The notes under the pieces are model-generated. The model saw only the letters and a list, made by a program, of their open reading frames with translations. It did no database searches and was not told where the DNA came from. The position numbers and the translations under genes were made by a program. From assembly GCA_034440635.1 (NCBI GenBank), contig JAOTON010000767.1:496001-560000 (forward strand): a stretch of 64,000 nucleotides of DNA, given 5' to 3'. This DNA comes from Lepas anatifera. Its lineage: Eukaryota > Arthropoda > Thecostraca > Lepadidae. Below are positions 45,570-57,031 of this stretch, in pieces; positions within the stretch are counted from its first letter, which is position 1, and the number at the start of each line of letters is the position of its first letter.

Positions 45570-46760
45570 CACAAGACCAAGCTCGGGGCCCTGAGACACA
45601 GCTCGGGGCTCCTTGAGACGGAGCTTGGGGGCTCCTAGAGATCAAACTCGTAGGCCCCCGAGCCTAAGCTCAGGGCCCCTGAGACCAAACTCGGGGCCCC
45701 TGAGACCAAGTTTGGTGGCCTCTGAAACAAAGATTAGAGGCCCCTGAAACCAAGCTCAAGGCCCCCTAAGACCAATCTCGGGAGCCCCTTAGACCAATCT
45801 CGGAGGCCCCCTGAGACCAAGCTCGAGGCCCTGAGACACAGCTCGGGGGCCCCCTGAGACCAAGCATGGGGGGCTCCTAGAGATCAAGCTCGAATATCCC
45901 CGAGCCCAAGCTCAGGGGGCCCTGAGACCAAACTCGGGGCCCCTGAGACCAAGTTTGGTGGCCTCTGAAACAAAGCTTAGAGGCCCCTGAAACCAAGCTC
46001 AAGGCCCCCTAAGACCAATCTCGGGAGCCCCTTAGACCAATCTTGGAGGCCCCCTGAGACCAAGCTTGGAGCCCTGAGACACATCCCGGAGGCCCCTGAG
46101 ACCAAGCTTGGAGATCAAGCTCGAATGCCCCGAGCCCAAGCTCAGGGCCCTGAAACCAAGCTCGAGGGCCCCTGAGACCAAGCTTGGCGGCCTCTGAAAC
46201 CAAGCTTGAGGCCCCTGAAAAGCTAAAGGTCCCTTAAGACCAATCTCGGGAGCCCCTTAGACCAATCTGGGAAGCCCCTTATACCAATCTTGGGGGCCCT
46301 GAGACCAATCTTGGAACCCCATGAGGTCACGTTCGGGAGCCCCCTGAGACTAAGCTTGGAGAGCCCCTGAGACCAAGCTCGGGGGCCCCCTTAGACAAGC
46401 TCCGGAGCCCCTTAGACAATCTCGGGCCCCTGAGACCGAGCTCGGGGGGCTCCCTTAAGGCTAAGCTTGGGTGCCCCGAGACCAGCCTTGGGGGCCCCTT
46501 AGACCAAGCTTGGGGGTCCCTGAGACGAAGCTGGGGGGGGCGAGGAACAGCTCGGGGGCCCTTGAAACAGAGTGGGGGCCCTGATACCAGGCTCGGAGGT
46601 CCTTTAGACCAAGCTCTGGGCCCGCCGAGACCAGGCTCGGGGGCCCCTTTAGGCTAAGCTTGGGGGCCCCTAAAGGTCAAGCTAGAGGGTCCCCGAGCCC
46701 AAGCTAGAGGGGTCCCCAAGCCCCAGCTCAGGGCCCCTGAGATAAAGCTCGGACACTGTC
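45570..46760. repeat. GAGACCAAGCTCGGGG satellite with ~240-bp higher-order unit
   Basis: Monomers of about 27 bp (CCTGAGACCAAGCTCGGGGCC and variants) form a larger repeat. CTGAGACACA recurs at 45591, 45831 and 46073, about 240 bp apart, with the same order of variants between (GAGATCAA, CGAGCC, AAGTTTGG, AGACCAATCTCGGGAG). The monomer is shared with L2. Frames through it are repeat translations. Confidence 0.9.
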
Positions 46761-46898
46761 CAAACCGAGAAACCGGGGGGAGAAACTTTCAGAAGCCAAC
46801 CAAGCTAAAATTGCGTATTTTTCCAGGGGCCCCCTCTGATAATTTGGAGGGGGGCAACTGCCCCCTTGCCCCCTTTATCCGCCGCCACTGCCGTAACC

Positions 46899-47526
46899 AT
46901 TTGATGATTCTCTAATACTTTTTTATTCACTAGCGCAATCCTCTTAAAAAATAAGCAGCGCACCTATTTTAAGACTCCAATATTCCATTAGACATTCACT
47001 CATGACTCCCGCCCGTGCCGTATCTAATTTTGAATGGTGAGACATCACCCATTCGCCAACCAATGGCTTTGAATGAAAGGGCGAGCGCCTTACGCGGTGA
47101 CAAATTCATCTATGACGTCCACTCTGACGCATTGAATGCTGGGGTCAGCAAAGATCGTGGGAATCGTGTCAATCTCTGTACCACCACGGTGGTCATGTAT
47201 CATCCCCATGCCAGCGGGCGGCTTTTTCGAACCCGAACGTTTCCAATCCGCACACCGTGCCATTCATTCGCCAGTCATTTCCTGCGTTCCGCGCACGGTA
47301 CGGACGCACTACCCGTCCGTGCTCGTCTCTGATTGGTGGAGCCGGGACGGCGTGCTCGTGAATCACCAGCTGATTGTGGGACGGCCGCGCGTCAGCTGGC
47401 GCACCGCCCTCCAGCGCCAGAGCGCAGCGTCGCCTCAGTTTCTTACTGTGCGCCGGCCGGGGAGGTACAGCTCCCAGTGCTCTCCGTGTCTTGGTAGCTA
47501 CCAGTTACTTGATTCCCGTCTAAACC
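46899..47526 (+). promoter_or_regulatory. Upstream region of the MKP-5-like gene
   Basis: This is GC-rich, single-copy sequence between the last transposon and the first coding exon. It contains a CCAAT box in reverse (ATTGG at about 47332) and a CRE-like TGACGTCC near 47113, and no TATA box close to the ATG. The transcription start cannot be placed. An upstream non-coding exon is possible. The assignment rests mainly on position. Confidence 0.4.
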
Positions 47527-48097
47527 ATGATAGGTACGGACGCTAAGCGGGAGGGTCTCAAACTTAATTTCAGTAGGAGTATCAGTGCACCAGCTGAGGC
47601 TGCGACGCCCACGGTGCCGGTCCCTGCGGCGGAAACCTCCACAAGTCTAGCGATACCGCCGCGAGTGCGACCCATTTCACTTCCGGCTTCGCCGAGCTCG
47701 GAAGCGGCGGAGATGAAGAAGGCGGTGGTGGTGTCGCGAACCCGCCAGTGCGGCAGCGAGGAGTTGGCCAAGAGGCTGGGATCAAGAGGCTCGGCCACCT
47801 TCGTCATCCTGGACGTGCGGCCCTTCATGGGCTTCAACCAGTCCCACATCCAGGGGGCCATCAACCTCAACTGCATGGACCGGTTTAACCGCAGGAGGCT
47901 GCAGCTAGGGAAGGCTTCCTTGGCTGAACTCGCCACCACCAAAGAAGCGAAGGACTTGTTGAAGAGGAGGGCGTATAGGGAGTTTATAGTCTGTGATGAG
48001 GCGACCACCGACCTGGAGTCGCTTCCGTCGGCTCATCCCTTGTTTATGGTGCTGAGTGCACTTTTGGAGGACAATCGGGAACCTTCCATCCTCACAG
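47527..48097 (+). CDS. DUSP10-like: MAP-kinase phosphatase (DUSP10/MKP-5-like), coding exon 1
   Basis: This exon encodes residues 1-190 plus one base. The start is supported by an in-frame TAA six bases upstream and by an A at -3. Residues 1-65 are Ala/Pro/Ser-rich and probably disordered. About 66-190 form the rhodanese-like MAPK-binding domain: FVILDVRPFMGFNQSHIQGA (92-111), the basic docking motif NRRRLQLGK (121-129, with the RRRLQ of DUSP10) and IVCDE (154-158). The exon ends ..ILTG at CACAG|GTGAGT, phase 1. Family members dephosphorylate Thr and Tyr of p38 and JNK; the rhodanese-like part binds the kinase and is not catalytic. The N-terminus is shorter than in human DUSP10. This is a metazoan orthologue candidate; Drosophila puckered is a related but less similar alternative. 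Confidence 0.93.
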
Positions 48098-48315
48098 GTG
48101 AGTCGCGTTTGTTTCAAACTTTCCAGTTTTTAGCGTTGATTTATAGCGATGTCTTTTAAGTTTAAATGAGCTGTGCTCGTAAAGCTGTGGTCTCCAATCT
48201 CATACAGATCCAGCCTGCTAGCTTGGTTATGAAAAACGACATTTAAAGTAAAAGCCAAAGAATGATGTTCATTGTATAAGTAAACCTGATGTTCATTGGG
48301 CTAGCTATAATGATT

Positions 48316-48503
48316 CTCATGGCCACAATACAATCTGGACCGGACTGGATCAGCATACACCGTAGAGTAATCGAGTCCATCAAGTGTTATGCAGCACTAG
48401 TGCTATAGTGCTGGGAAAACAGCACCTGATCGACTCAATCAGGAACAGGATGTTGCATCCTGATCCACAGTCCGATCCGGATCGCATTTTGGCCATAGAA
48501 ACT
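48316..48503. repeat. Imperfect palindromic MITE-like element in intron 1
   Basis: ATGGCCACAATACAATCTGG on the left is mirrored by the complement of the right end, ATGGCCAAAATGCGATCCGG. Inner parts also pair (GGACCGGACTGGATCAG with its mirrored partner), converging on AGCACTAGTGCT. Length is about 188 bp. No convincing target duplication was seen. Confidence 0.6.
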
Positions 48504-48869
48504 AAACCAACATTTTACCAAGTACTCATTGTGTTAAACTCAGAATGGGAACTACTGCTATAAGGCCATCGCTGAACACCCGGAATGAATGAGCGCCGTG
48601 CTGTTGTATGATTGGCGATGTTGGGATCGGATAGCGTATGTATGATTGCGACATACGCTGTGCGATGGTATGCGTTGATTCATTCTTTCTGAGACCTCTC
48701 ATCGTCGATTTAGACGGGCGAATCTCCATAAACTGCTTTTCTGCGAAGGCCAAATGCCATCATCAGCAGTAATTCTGTTGAACAATGCGTCAGCTAACTC
48801 GCATCGCTACTACGTACAATTGTCTGCCATTCCGCCCGGCGCGACCTTGCTGCACCAGTGACGTGAGTA

Positions 48870-48877
48870 TGACGTCA
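48870..48877. promoter_or_regulatory. CRE/ATF octamer TGACGTCA in intron 1
   Basis: Exact palindromic octamer bound by CREB/ATF and ATF2-Jun dimers. Further exact copies lie at 49248-49255, 49413-49420 and 57032-57039 in intron 1, and at 58817-58824 and 58892-58899 in intron 2. Function is inferred from the motif and the cluster only. Confidence 0.4.
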
Positions 48878-49247
48878 CCCATTTCGGCTCCATATTTGGT
48901 GGGTGACTGGACAATTCGTGGTCTTTGGATCGGCGGAGATAATTACCTTCCATTCGCCGGGAGCCGGGTTCGATGTTGGTTCAGGGTATAATGCAGCCAG
49001 AAGGCCACCACTGCAAGGAGCCAGATTTGCTGGGCCAGTTCTACACTCAGTCTGCTCCAAGTTATTGAACGGTGCGTCGGGTTTCTCCGTGAATTATATG
49101 CACATATAAAAGGAATATTGTATATATTCAGATACATGCATATAAACCTTCTCCCGATTGGCATTGACACTACCGCTAGATTTGCTCCTTCATTGCAGTG
49201 GTTGAATGAACTCAAGTCAGCGTGGTTCGGGACGTCAGCAATTTCAG

Positions 49248-49255
49248 TGACGTCA
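49248..49255. promoter_or_regulatory. CRE/ATF octamer in intron 1
   Basis: Exact TGACGTCA, with a partial GACGTCA 25 bp before it (49231-49237). Part of the intronic cluster. Confidence 0.4.
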
Positions 49256-49412
49256 CATGTCGAGCAATAGATGCCGATGAAACCTCTGAGTCTTTTTACC
49301 AGGCAGCAAGGCGTGTGAGAAACATGGCTTCGTTCCGTTCCGGAGTCTTGCCAGCGTTGAACATGTCGTTCATTGCCGCCTCCTCGTCTGAACTGCGGCA
49401 GAAGCGGCGGCG

Positions 49413-49420
49413 TGACGTCA
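49413..49420. promoter_or_regulatory. CRE/ATF octamer in intron 1
   Basis: Exact TGACGTCA inside a CpG-rich tract, 158 bp after the previous site. Confidence 0.4.
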
Positions 49421-51985
49421 CCGGGGAGCTGCGGGGTTCGGTTGTCGCCCCGCGACCCCTCGCTCCACCGACGCCCGTTACTTTCCGGTCGGCCGCGACC
49501 TCTGCCCTCCCGAGTCACGAGGTCGCGGTTTACAGTGGATGATCCGGCGCGTTTGGCCGGGGGCACGGCCGCTCCTCGGCGGCAGGAGGAATGGCCGGGC
49601 TGCGATCAGGCCTGGGTTGGGTTCTAACTATTCATCACGCGGCACTCCTCGCGCCTCAGACAAGTGCGTCGACCAGGCCTGATCCTGCCGCGAAACACGT
49701 CATCCGCCGGGGTCTGGTGTGCGTTACACTGTCGCGGTCAGCGGCCCGCTTTGCGAAACCTGATCTGTTATCGGGGGCACCGCGTGTGCCGACGGCGATG
49801 ACTCACTCCCTTGCCGTTTTGGTCCCCACCCGGTGCGCGTGTGGTGCGTGGCACGTGTAACCGCCGCGCTCGCCCTGAAGGACAGAACATGCCACTGGCC
49901 GCGACAGATCGTATCATCGGCCGTATTTTCGAGGCTGTCCTCCACCGGCCGAGAACCTGAGTCACTGGTGTAGTGTCGGTGACCGCGCTATCGCGTGTCC
50001 CCATCAGCCTGCCCAGAGTAATTTACATGCATTCCTCGATCATTAACCTGCCTGACGTGGAAGAAAACTCTGCTCTTATTCAGAGAAGTCGCTTGTATCT
50101 GCTCCGTTTGGTTGAGCAGGAACAGCGCGGTAGTGGCCGGCTCTGTTCCCGGGCAGGTTGGCTGACCGCTCTGTGCGTGACTCACCACCACCCGGTGGCC
50201 CTCAAGGGTGACTTCTTGCGCGCCACGGACTCTCGGCACTCGAGACCAGCTCAGGGCCGGCAGCGTTTTTACGCGTCAAGGCAGAGGCCGGCTGTCGCCA
50301 TGGCAACCCATCCGCGTCCGAAGCTGCGTTCGACAGCATTGAACAAATGTATGAGAACTCGAGCCGGTAGGTGCTGACGTTTGGCTTTTCCGCAACGCTA
50401 CTTCAGTATTGATTTAGTGTGTCTTTAAAGGCTAGGCATTACGTTTTTAGCAATCGAATTCCGATCTAATTGCAATCGAGCAAGAGCGGGATTGTAGGAC
50501 ATGTAAATACTGTCATCTGTATTCAAATAATTATCTACAGTGTGACATTGCATGCAGTTTCGAGATCTATGCATTGTTCCAATTCAACTTCTGTGCAACA
50601 GCATTCGATTTAGATCTCTCGTCCTGACTAAAAGAGATTACTAGTTCTGATTTGCTCCTCCTACAGTTTTTCCCAGAGCCTCCTTAGCTGCGTTTTCTCA
50701 GTTGGGGAGGCCCAGGAGGACAAAAAATCAGCTGGCTTCCCATTTTTTGAGATTTTGTGCGAAGTAATCAAAGATGGGTAGCAACCGCGCCAGTTTTTTT
50801 CGCGTTCGACAATAGCTGCCGGGATGAGAGGGAGGCGCTGTCTTACAATGATGAGGCGGCAGAAGTATTCAAGTCGGGTGTTCACAGCTGAAGTCTGGCG
50901 CTCTGTAGCCGTAATGCACCATAGGCGACTCCAGGACAACTTTGTTCAAATAAAGTTCTTACGAACAAGTAGAACTATTCTTGTTCTTCTTTCTCACTCT
51001 CAAATGGAATCTATGGATTACATTTTTAATGTCACCTCAGTTCTTCTTTCTGCCCGCAACAAGGCGGGAGATGGAATCAGAGTGCTAGGGAGCTAGCACA
51101 GGTGTACCTATACCGACGCCAAGGTGGCGGCAGATGCAGCAAAGGAACACATTGCTGCGCATGATAAAGCATTTCTATTCAGCTGTCACAAGAGTTGGAT
51201 GGAGCCTTTTGTGCTCTTAAATCTTTACATCTGCTCCCGCTGTTGAGCTTGGTGACCTTGGTGAAAAACTTAAGGTCAGGAAGGAGAGTACCAATTGTCA
51301 CGTGTTTTCAACTGTTTTCCAAAAAAACTATTCGTGTAATGATATTGAGAAGAACCAGCCGTCTGTAATCGTGGCTGAATCAATAACATCGCTGCTTTTG
51401 AAAGCTTTGCTGTACAGACACAGTTTTTCGAGAATAGTGCGGCTCAGGATGGGACCAAAGGGAGTATCTATACATTCACACTGTTGAGGGTTAAACAGTC
51501 GCACTCTATTCACCAAAGCAGGATAAGATGGCACGTTTGAATACCAGGGGAAGCACTGCACCAATGCTCGATCACCACCGCAGCTGGACACGGTTCAAAA
51601 CTGGCAACCTCCAGACTGGCAACCTGAGGAATACCTCTTTTGTCACACATAAAGCCCTGTTCCGCTGTCAGCACAGTTTTGTCGCAGGACCTCTAACCCT
51701 CCTCCAAAGTAATATCAGCGCCATAATCGCCTCTTGTTTGTGCTAAGCAAGGAACTCAAACCTTTACACCATTTAAAAATATTGAACTGCCACTTCTGCA
51801 CTTACTATTTTCATCAGCGCAAACAGCGCCGTCGCCCGTAAACCTCTGAACTAGTTCCCGAGAGGCTTATCCTGTGACGAGGCGCAACGCGGCCCGCTGA
51901 TTGGTGCAGACAAACTCTACTGACAGCTGAACGCTAAGATTAGATGGCCAAAACCAAATTCACCCTTTACAAGCGCAGATGAGAC

Positions 51986-52123
51986 CAGGGGCGGATCAAG
52001 AGGGTGAGTCAAAGTAGTGTATTCCAGCTCCAGAACCCCTGATTTTACCCATTTTCTTAAAAAGAACCGTTTTTTCACGATTTTGAGGCCGGTCCCCCAA
52101 CCACCGGTTTAAATCCGGCACTG
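51986..52123. mobile_element. hAT-like MITE (138 bp) in intron 1, perfect TSD
   Basis: The left end is CAGGGGCGGATCAAG and the right end complement is CAGTGCCGGATTTAAACC. The flanks GATGAGAC at 51978-51985 and 52124-52131 are identical. Length and ends resemble 44687-44822, so both belong to one family. Confidence 0.88.
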
Positions 52124-52709
52124 GATGAGACTCAATCCCTCGCTACCAGCCGCCACTCCATGACCGAGCATCTCACTCGGGCTGCGCGTAACGCCCGATC
52201 TACTGTCGTATCACGTGACTGACGGACGCGCAGCCTGATCACGTGAGCGTGAGGCCCGGCGGTGTTGCACGCGCTGCCGCCCCGTGCATCCATCAGTGCA
52301 CGGTGCATACGCACGCCCACGTTTCTCTGAATGGCACCGCGCTGGGGGGCTGCGCTCCCGTCAACGCCCACTCGTGTGTACCCATTTGTCACACAGCGTT
52401 GTACGGGCTACCGGCAACAGCTGCCAGCGCTTCAGAACTGGCTCCGGGCTGAATAATGTCTGAACTGGTGACCAGTGACATCCCAGGCATGTGCTTAATC
52501 AGGGGAAATCCAAGATTTTCACTTAAGCTCGTGCCGCGAACAAAGTGGGATCTACCCTTGTGGCTGGTTCATTCATCAATACGGAAAATGTAATCTCAAG
52601 CCACGCCTTCATATGGTTTTATGATACAGTTTCGAATACATCTATCTGTGGAAGTGGCTTCAGTAGCATTTGCACTGCATTGGGAGACCGTGCGGGCGTT
52701 CCCCGCCAG

Positions 52710-52772
52710 CGTTCGACTCTTGACACGCTTCGAAGCGGGCCGTTCGACTGTTGGCACGCTTCGAAGCGGGCT
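52710..52772. repeat. Two-copy tandem repeat (~31 bp)
   Basis: CGTTCGACTCTTGACACGCT.. and CGTTCGACTGTTGGCACGCT.. are adjacent and each ends TTCGAAGCGGGC. Function unknown. Confidence 0.8.
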
Positions 52773-53351
52773 TGCCACGGCCAGGTAGCGTAACGAATGA
52801 CCCGGAGACGCTCCAGTCCGTCTGCAAGGTCCGGCAACTGGCGCCGTGCGCCACAGCTTTCCTTTCCAGCGCCGCTTTCGCCCCGGCCCCGAAGGCTGTG
52901 TCACGCACGCTCTTTCAGATATTCTCAGGCTGGACCGAGTCAAAATTAGCAAGACAGGATGACTGGGATTCTTGAGCTACGTACCGCGTTGTTTGAATTA
53001 AGAGGTTTATCAAAAGCGAGTGAAAGCACTTGTCGGAATTTCAATAAATGCTTGAATTACAAAGGCACTATCATGTGACAAAAATTCCTACCAGGCTAAT
53101 GGTTCAAATGCATTCAAGGTAGCATAGCCTTATGATGCAGGATATAGATAATGACGGGAGAAACTTCTCAGCATTGCGCTAAACTGTAAAAGACAGCCAA
53201 AAACAAATATTAAACTTTTTCAATCGAAAATAGCCGGATCGTATGGTTCCCCCGAGGTGCGCTTTCTGCTCTTACACGGTATTTCATGGTATAATAGATA
53301 CATCTTGCAATTCCGAGCATTCAACTCGGTCTCATGTAAAATAACGATAAT

Positions 53352-53395
53352 TGTTGGGGTTCAACAACGCACCAATCTATACGGCATTAACGACG
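53352..53395 (-). repeat. SINE 3'-tail fragment in intron 1
   Basis: Contains ATTGTTGGGGTTCAACAACG, the complement of the family tail (CGTTAAACCCCAACAAT), followed by CACCAATCTATACGGC. The head is missing. Confidence 0.55.
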
Positions 53396-54906
53396 GTCCT
53401 ATACGGCACTGCCAGTGTCATATACAAGCCACCTCCTGTTGCAGACAGTGCTTAAACCGAGCCAGGTGCTGACAGCTTGGACTGAGCCACAAATAATGGG
53501 AAATGGCTGACTGCACCCTGGTGCTTGGTGGTTTGGTTAGCAGTAGCGTCCTCTGACGAAGAATGCATCGGATCGGGGCCAGCCTTTTTTAGCGCTTCTG
53601 GGACATGCCCGCTGGCACTGCAGTCTGATCCGCTACAGATCAGTTGAAAATTCAAATTTTCAAATATCCTCTCTGGCTTTGGCGTGTCGCACACTGACCA
53701 CGGCCACCACTCATTGGCCGGAGTACGACGGCGCTAGACCCCACCCACCACTTCCGGTGTCGCCGGACATTGTAACTTCCGTTGTAACGCACTCACTTCC
53801 GTTTTGGCACGCTGGTTTCCGTAGGGTCGTGGCTTCCCCGCTTTTACCCCGACTGTCCCCGGAAGGATGTGAGGCTTGACTGACAAATTTTGAAATTTAC
53901 AAAGGACATGGGGGTTGCGAAAGAGGATGTGCTGGACTGGTGGGTTGGGGTAGTTCTGTAGCGGTTGGAATCTGCTTCCTTTTCTGTTGTGTACGCCGCC
54001 TGGGTTAGGGTACATGCGTGTTTGTTCCGGAGGGGATCAGGGGTGCCCTATCGTGTCGGATATCCGGCATTTCACCAACGGAAGGAAATGAGAATAGCAA
54101 CGGCCTGTTCAAAGCCTGCTTGTTTGTTCTTCTACTCGCTCTCCTCTCTGTAGTTATTGGTGGAGTGGCGAGCCCTGTCGTTCTCCGCATCCTGTTCATT
54201 TGTCCCTCAGCCGAACCCTCCTGGGGAGTTCAGCCTTTTAGAGAGGCATGCCTGGCTTTCAATAGATCGCCGGCTGCTCGGTTCCCAGATTAAATTCAGC
54301 TGTCAAAGCATCATGGGGCGTCGGGAGAGGGGTCGGCTCGGCCGCCGGCGTCTGACAGGACCTCTTATCTCCCCGCTCCGCCTCGGGTATTTGGGTATCA
54401 ATTAGCGCTGGCCTGATGCGGTGTACGGTGAGTCAGTGCCGGGGGGCCGTTATCAGCCGACCGGCGGCCTCCCCGGGGCGTTATCGAGTTACCACCAATC
54501 ACGGCGCTGCTCGGCGCGCCGCCCGCTTCCGCTCCCGCCCGGAAGCTGCCGCTTACGCAACTCCCCTCGGCTTTGGTACACACCGCCCGCTCCCCTTGGG
54601 CGGTATCCCCAATGGGTCTTGTGTCCCCAGTGAGTACTAACAAACCCACATCGGGTCTATTTCCGCTTCCTCTCGGCGTGAGAGCGCTGTCGCTTTCCCT
54701 CCCCTACCCTCCCCTCCTCCCCTTTCCGCGTGCCTCGCATGGTATCCTGTGCACCTGGCACCGCATTCATCTCCGTTGCGGAAGAGGGCGGAACAGGCGC
54801 ATTCTCCACCCACTCAGCCTGCCCTGCGTTTCCTTTCAGATAGCTTCCGGTGGTGGCTTTATTTAGCGCGCCACCTCGAGGCATCTCTCGACGATTTTCA
54901 TGTTTT

Positions 54907-54908
<2 letters not shown>

Positions 54909-54946
<38 letters not shown>

Positions 54947-55094
54947 TCTCTCTTCTCTCTCTTCTCTCTCTTCTCTCACTCTCTCTCTCTTTTTCTCTTT
55001 CTTTCTTTCTCTCTCTCTCTTTCTCTCTTTCTCTCTTTTCTCTCTTTCTCTCTCTTTCTCTTTCTCTCTCTCTTCTTTCTCTCTTTCTCTCTCT
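54909..55094. repeat. (CT)n/(CTTT)n microsatellite in intron 1
   Basis: About 186 bp of pure pyrimidine made of CT and TCTTT units. It explains the long open frames rich in Ser/Leu/Phe on the plus strand and Arg/Glu/Lys on the minus strand here. Such a mirror-symmetric homopurine/homopyrimidine run can form triplex (H-) DNA. Confidence 0.95.
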
Positions 55095-57031
55095 GTGCCG
55101 ACATTCTGCCATCGTTCCTCTCGTTCACCCCAGTTCATTGGTAACAGATGCCTCATCGCCGGGTTCTTCGGTAGCTTGAGTCTCGTTGTGCCTGGGACTC
55201 GCGCTAACTCTCCTCCCCTGGCTCTTGCTAGTCCGCCCACACTGAGAAAGGCGTGGATTCTTCTGCCACGAACAAACTTGGATGGCATCGTAACGGAACG
55301 GGGGTGCTTGACTGTTAAAAATATGTGAGCGATGAATATTTGCAGTCGTGGGAAGCGGAAAATCAAGAACGAACTCTACATAAAATGTGGAGAAGTTTGT
55401 TTTTCCATATTGGCCTCCCAAGTTCACGCGCTGGGTGCGCTGCTGATCACAGATGCGGTGGCACGCGGAACTGAGGGTCATACATCACAGACAGTCGCCA
55501 CCGACGGCCGAGAAGACGGAGGGCGGGCCCGTCGGCGAGCGACTCAGATTGATGCTGGGCGACGAACAAAATGCCTCGCTTGTGTGGGAGTATTCTTGTG
55601 ACACCGTCTGAAATTTTTGCATGTTTTTTAGATGGCATTGCAGATAAAATTTTGCCCTTTTATTGCCGTCGGATCAATCGCCACACAAGTTTGTCGTCGG
55701 AGTGGGCTTTTTCAATTCCTCTTTATAAAAATCAACAAGAAGTTAAAGGTGAACCCACAAAAATTCAAATATTCATAGAAAAAGGTGCCAAGTGCGTGCT
55801 TCGCAGTAGAACGAGCCTGACCGTCGCAGCGACGCTGTCGCCGTCCCGCGTCGGACCCGTCATGCCAGATGCAAATGCGCGCGAACGCAAATAGCCTGCG
55901 GCGACGCGCATTCTGCCAAAGTCGCGCGCTCGAGGCGTGCGTGGCGCGCTCGAGTGGCGCGAACTCCCGCGACAGTGGTCACACCAGCCAACTCGCTATT
56001 TATCGCGGCAAATTGATGCGGCAGTGATGCCAAATGCCGTCACCAGGTGCGGCGTTTTCGGCGCGCGCTGCCAAATCTGTCACTGACGCTCACAGGCCTG
56101 TTCGCACTGCAGACCGCTGGGTATTTCGAGCAGGCTGCGGTGTGATCTTGTGATTTTTCACGACGGAGGTGCGTGTGCGGTCGCTGGCTCGTCGCCGCCG
56201 GCTGCGCGCGTCGCCGACGACGCTTTAGTCCACATGAAGCGACGCGACAGCTGCGAATGTGTCGACGCCGACGGCGCTGAGTTGAGGTTTACGGGTCGTG
56301 TGGTCGACCACCTGACCCGTTGCAAACGGGCCAGGTGCCTGAGCTGCATTTGGAGAGGGGGGGGTGCGTCGCCGCCACGTTTGACGCACACGCGTGACGC
56401 ACGATGTTTGATCATCGCTTCAGAGAACTGAGGGAGCAGTGCCCCCCCTCCCCTGTTCTCCCCCGAGACGAAGGTGCGGTCACTACCCTCAGTGATGGTC
56501 ATCAGTCGTGAGACGCAGACTTATCCTCTGTGTCTGTCACACCCTCGTCGGGAGAAGCCTCACAAGGGAGATGACGTCGTGGGCGCCGCGGCGGGGCAAC
56601 GCACCCTCGCCCCTCTGACTCACCCCCCTCTCGGCACCGTCTTATCTCATCCGACACATCTTGTCGACTCGGCCGTTTCTGCATCCCCACCGCCTCTGTC
56701 GTTTTCGACGAAGGGTCGCCGATGCGATGCAGAAGCCTCTCGTCGCTATCGTCGATCTCGTGTGAGTCAGAGCTGAACAATGGGCGTTCTTGACAAGAGC
56801 TTTTGGCTAAATGGCGACCGCTGGCTGTAATAATGGCGTGTCTGGCGGTCCAACTCGCCCGACGGAGTCTTAAATAGACCACGGATGGTATGTGTTTTGC
56901 CTGGTTTGTAAACATACGCATCACTGGCTCATCACTTTGTTTGGTTTCTTCAAGGATAATTGATATGCGTTTGCCCTGGTATACCACAGAATGAGATAAA
57001 CTAGTTTATGAAAAAGTACACCTTTTTGCGC

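Larger units (their letters stand above)
44538..46890. mobile_element. Satellite-carrying hAT-like element (2353 bp) with perfect TSD
   Basis: The termini are CAGTGGCGGCGGAT and its complement ATCCGCCGCCACTG. The flanks CCGTAACC at 44530-44537 and 46891-46898 are an exact 8-bp duplication. Inside are, in order, a 136-bp MITE (44687-44822), a long hairpin insertion (45032-45243) and 1.2 kb of GAGACCAAGCTCGGGG satellite. No transposase is seen. It is an un-nested example of the same architecture as L1-L3. Confidence 0.92.

Noticed and set aside
54749..55366. Open frames rich in Ser/Leu/Phe (plus) or Arg/Glu/Lys (minus), up to 167 codons
   Set aside because: They follow the (CT)n microsatellite inside intron 1 and have no other support.
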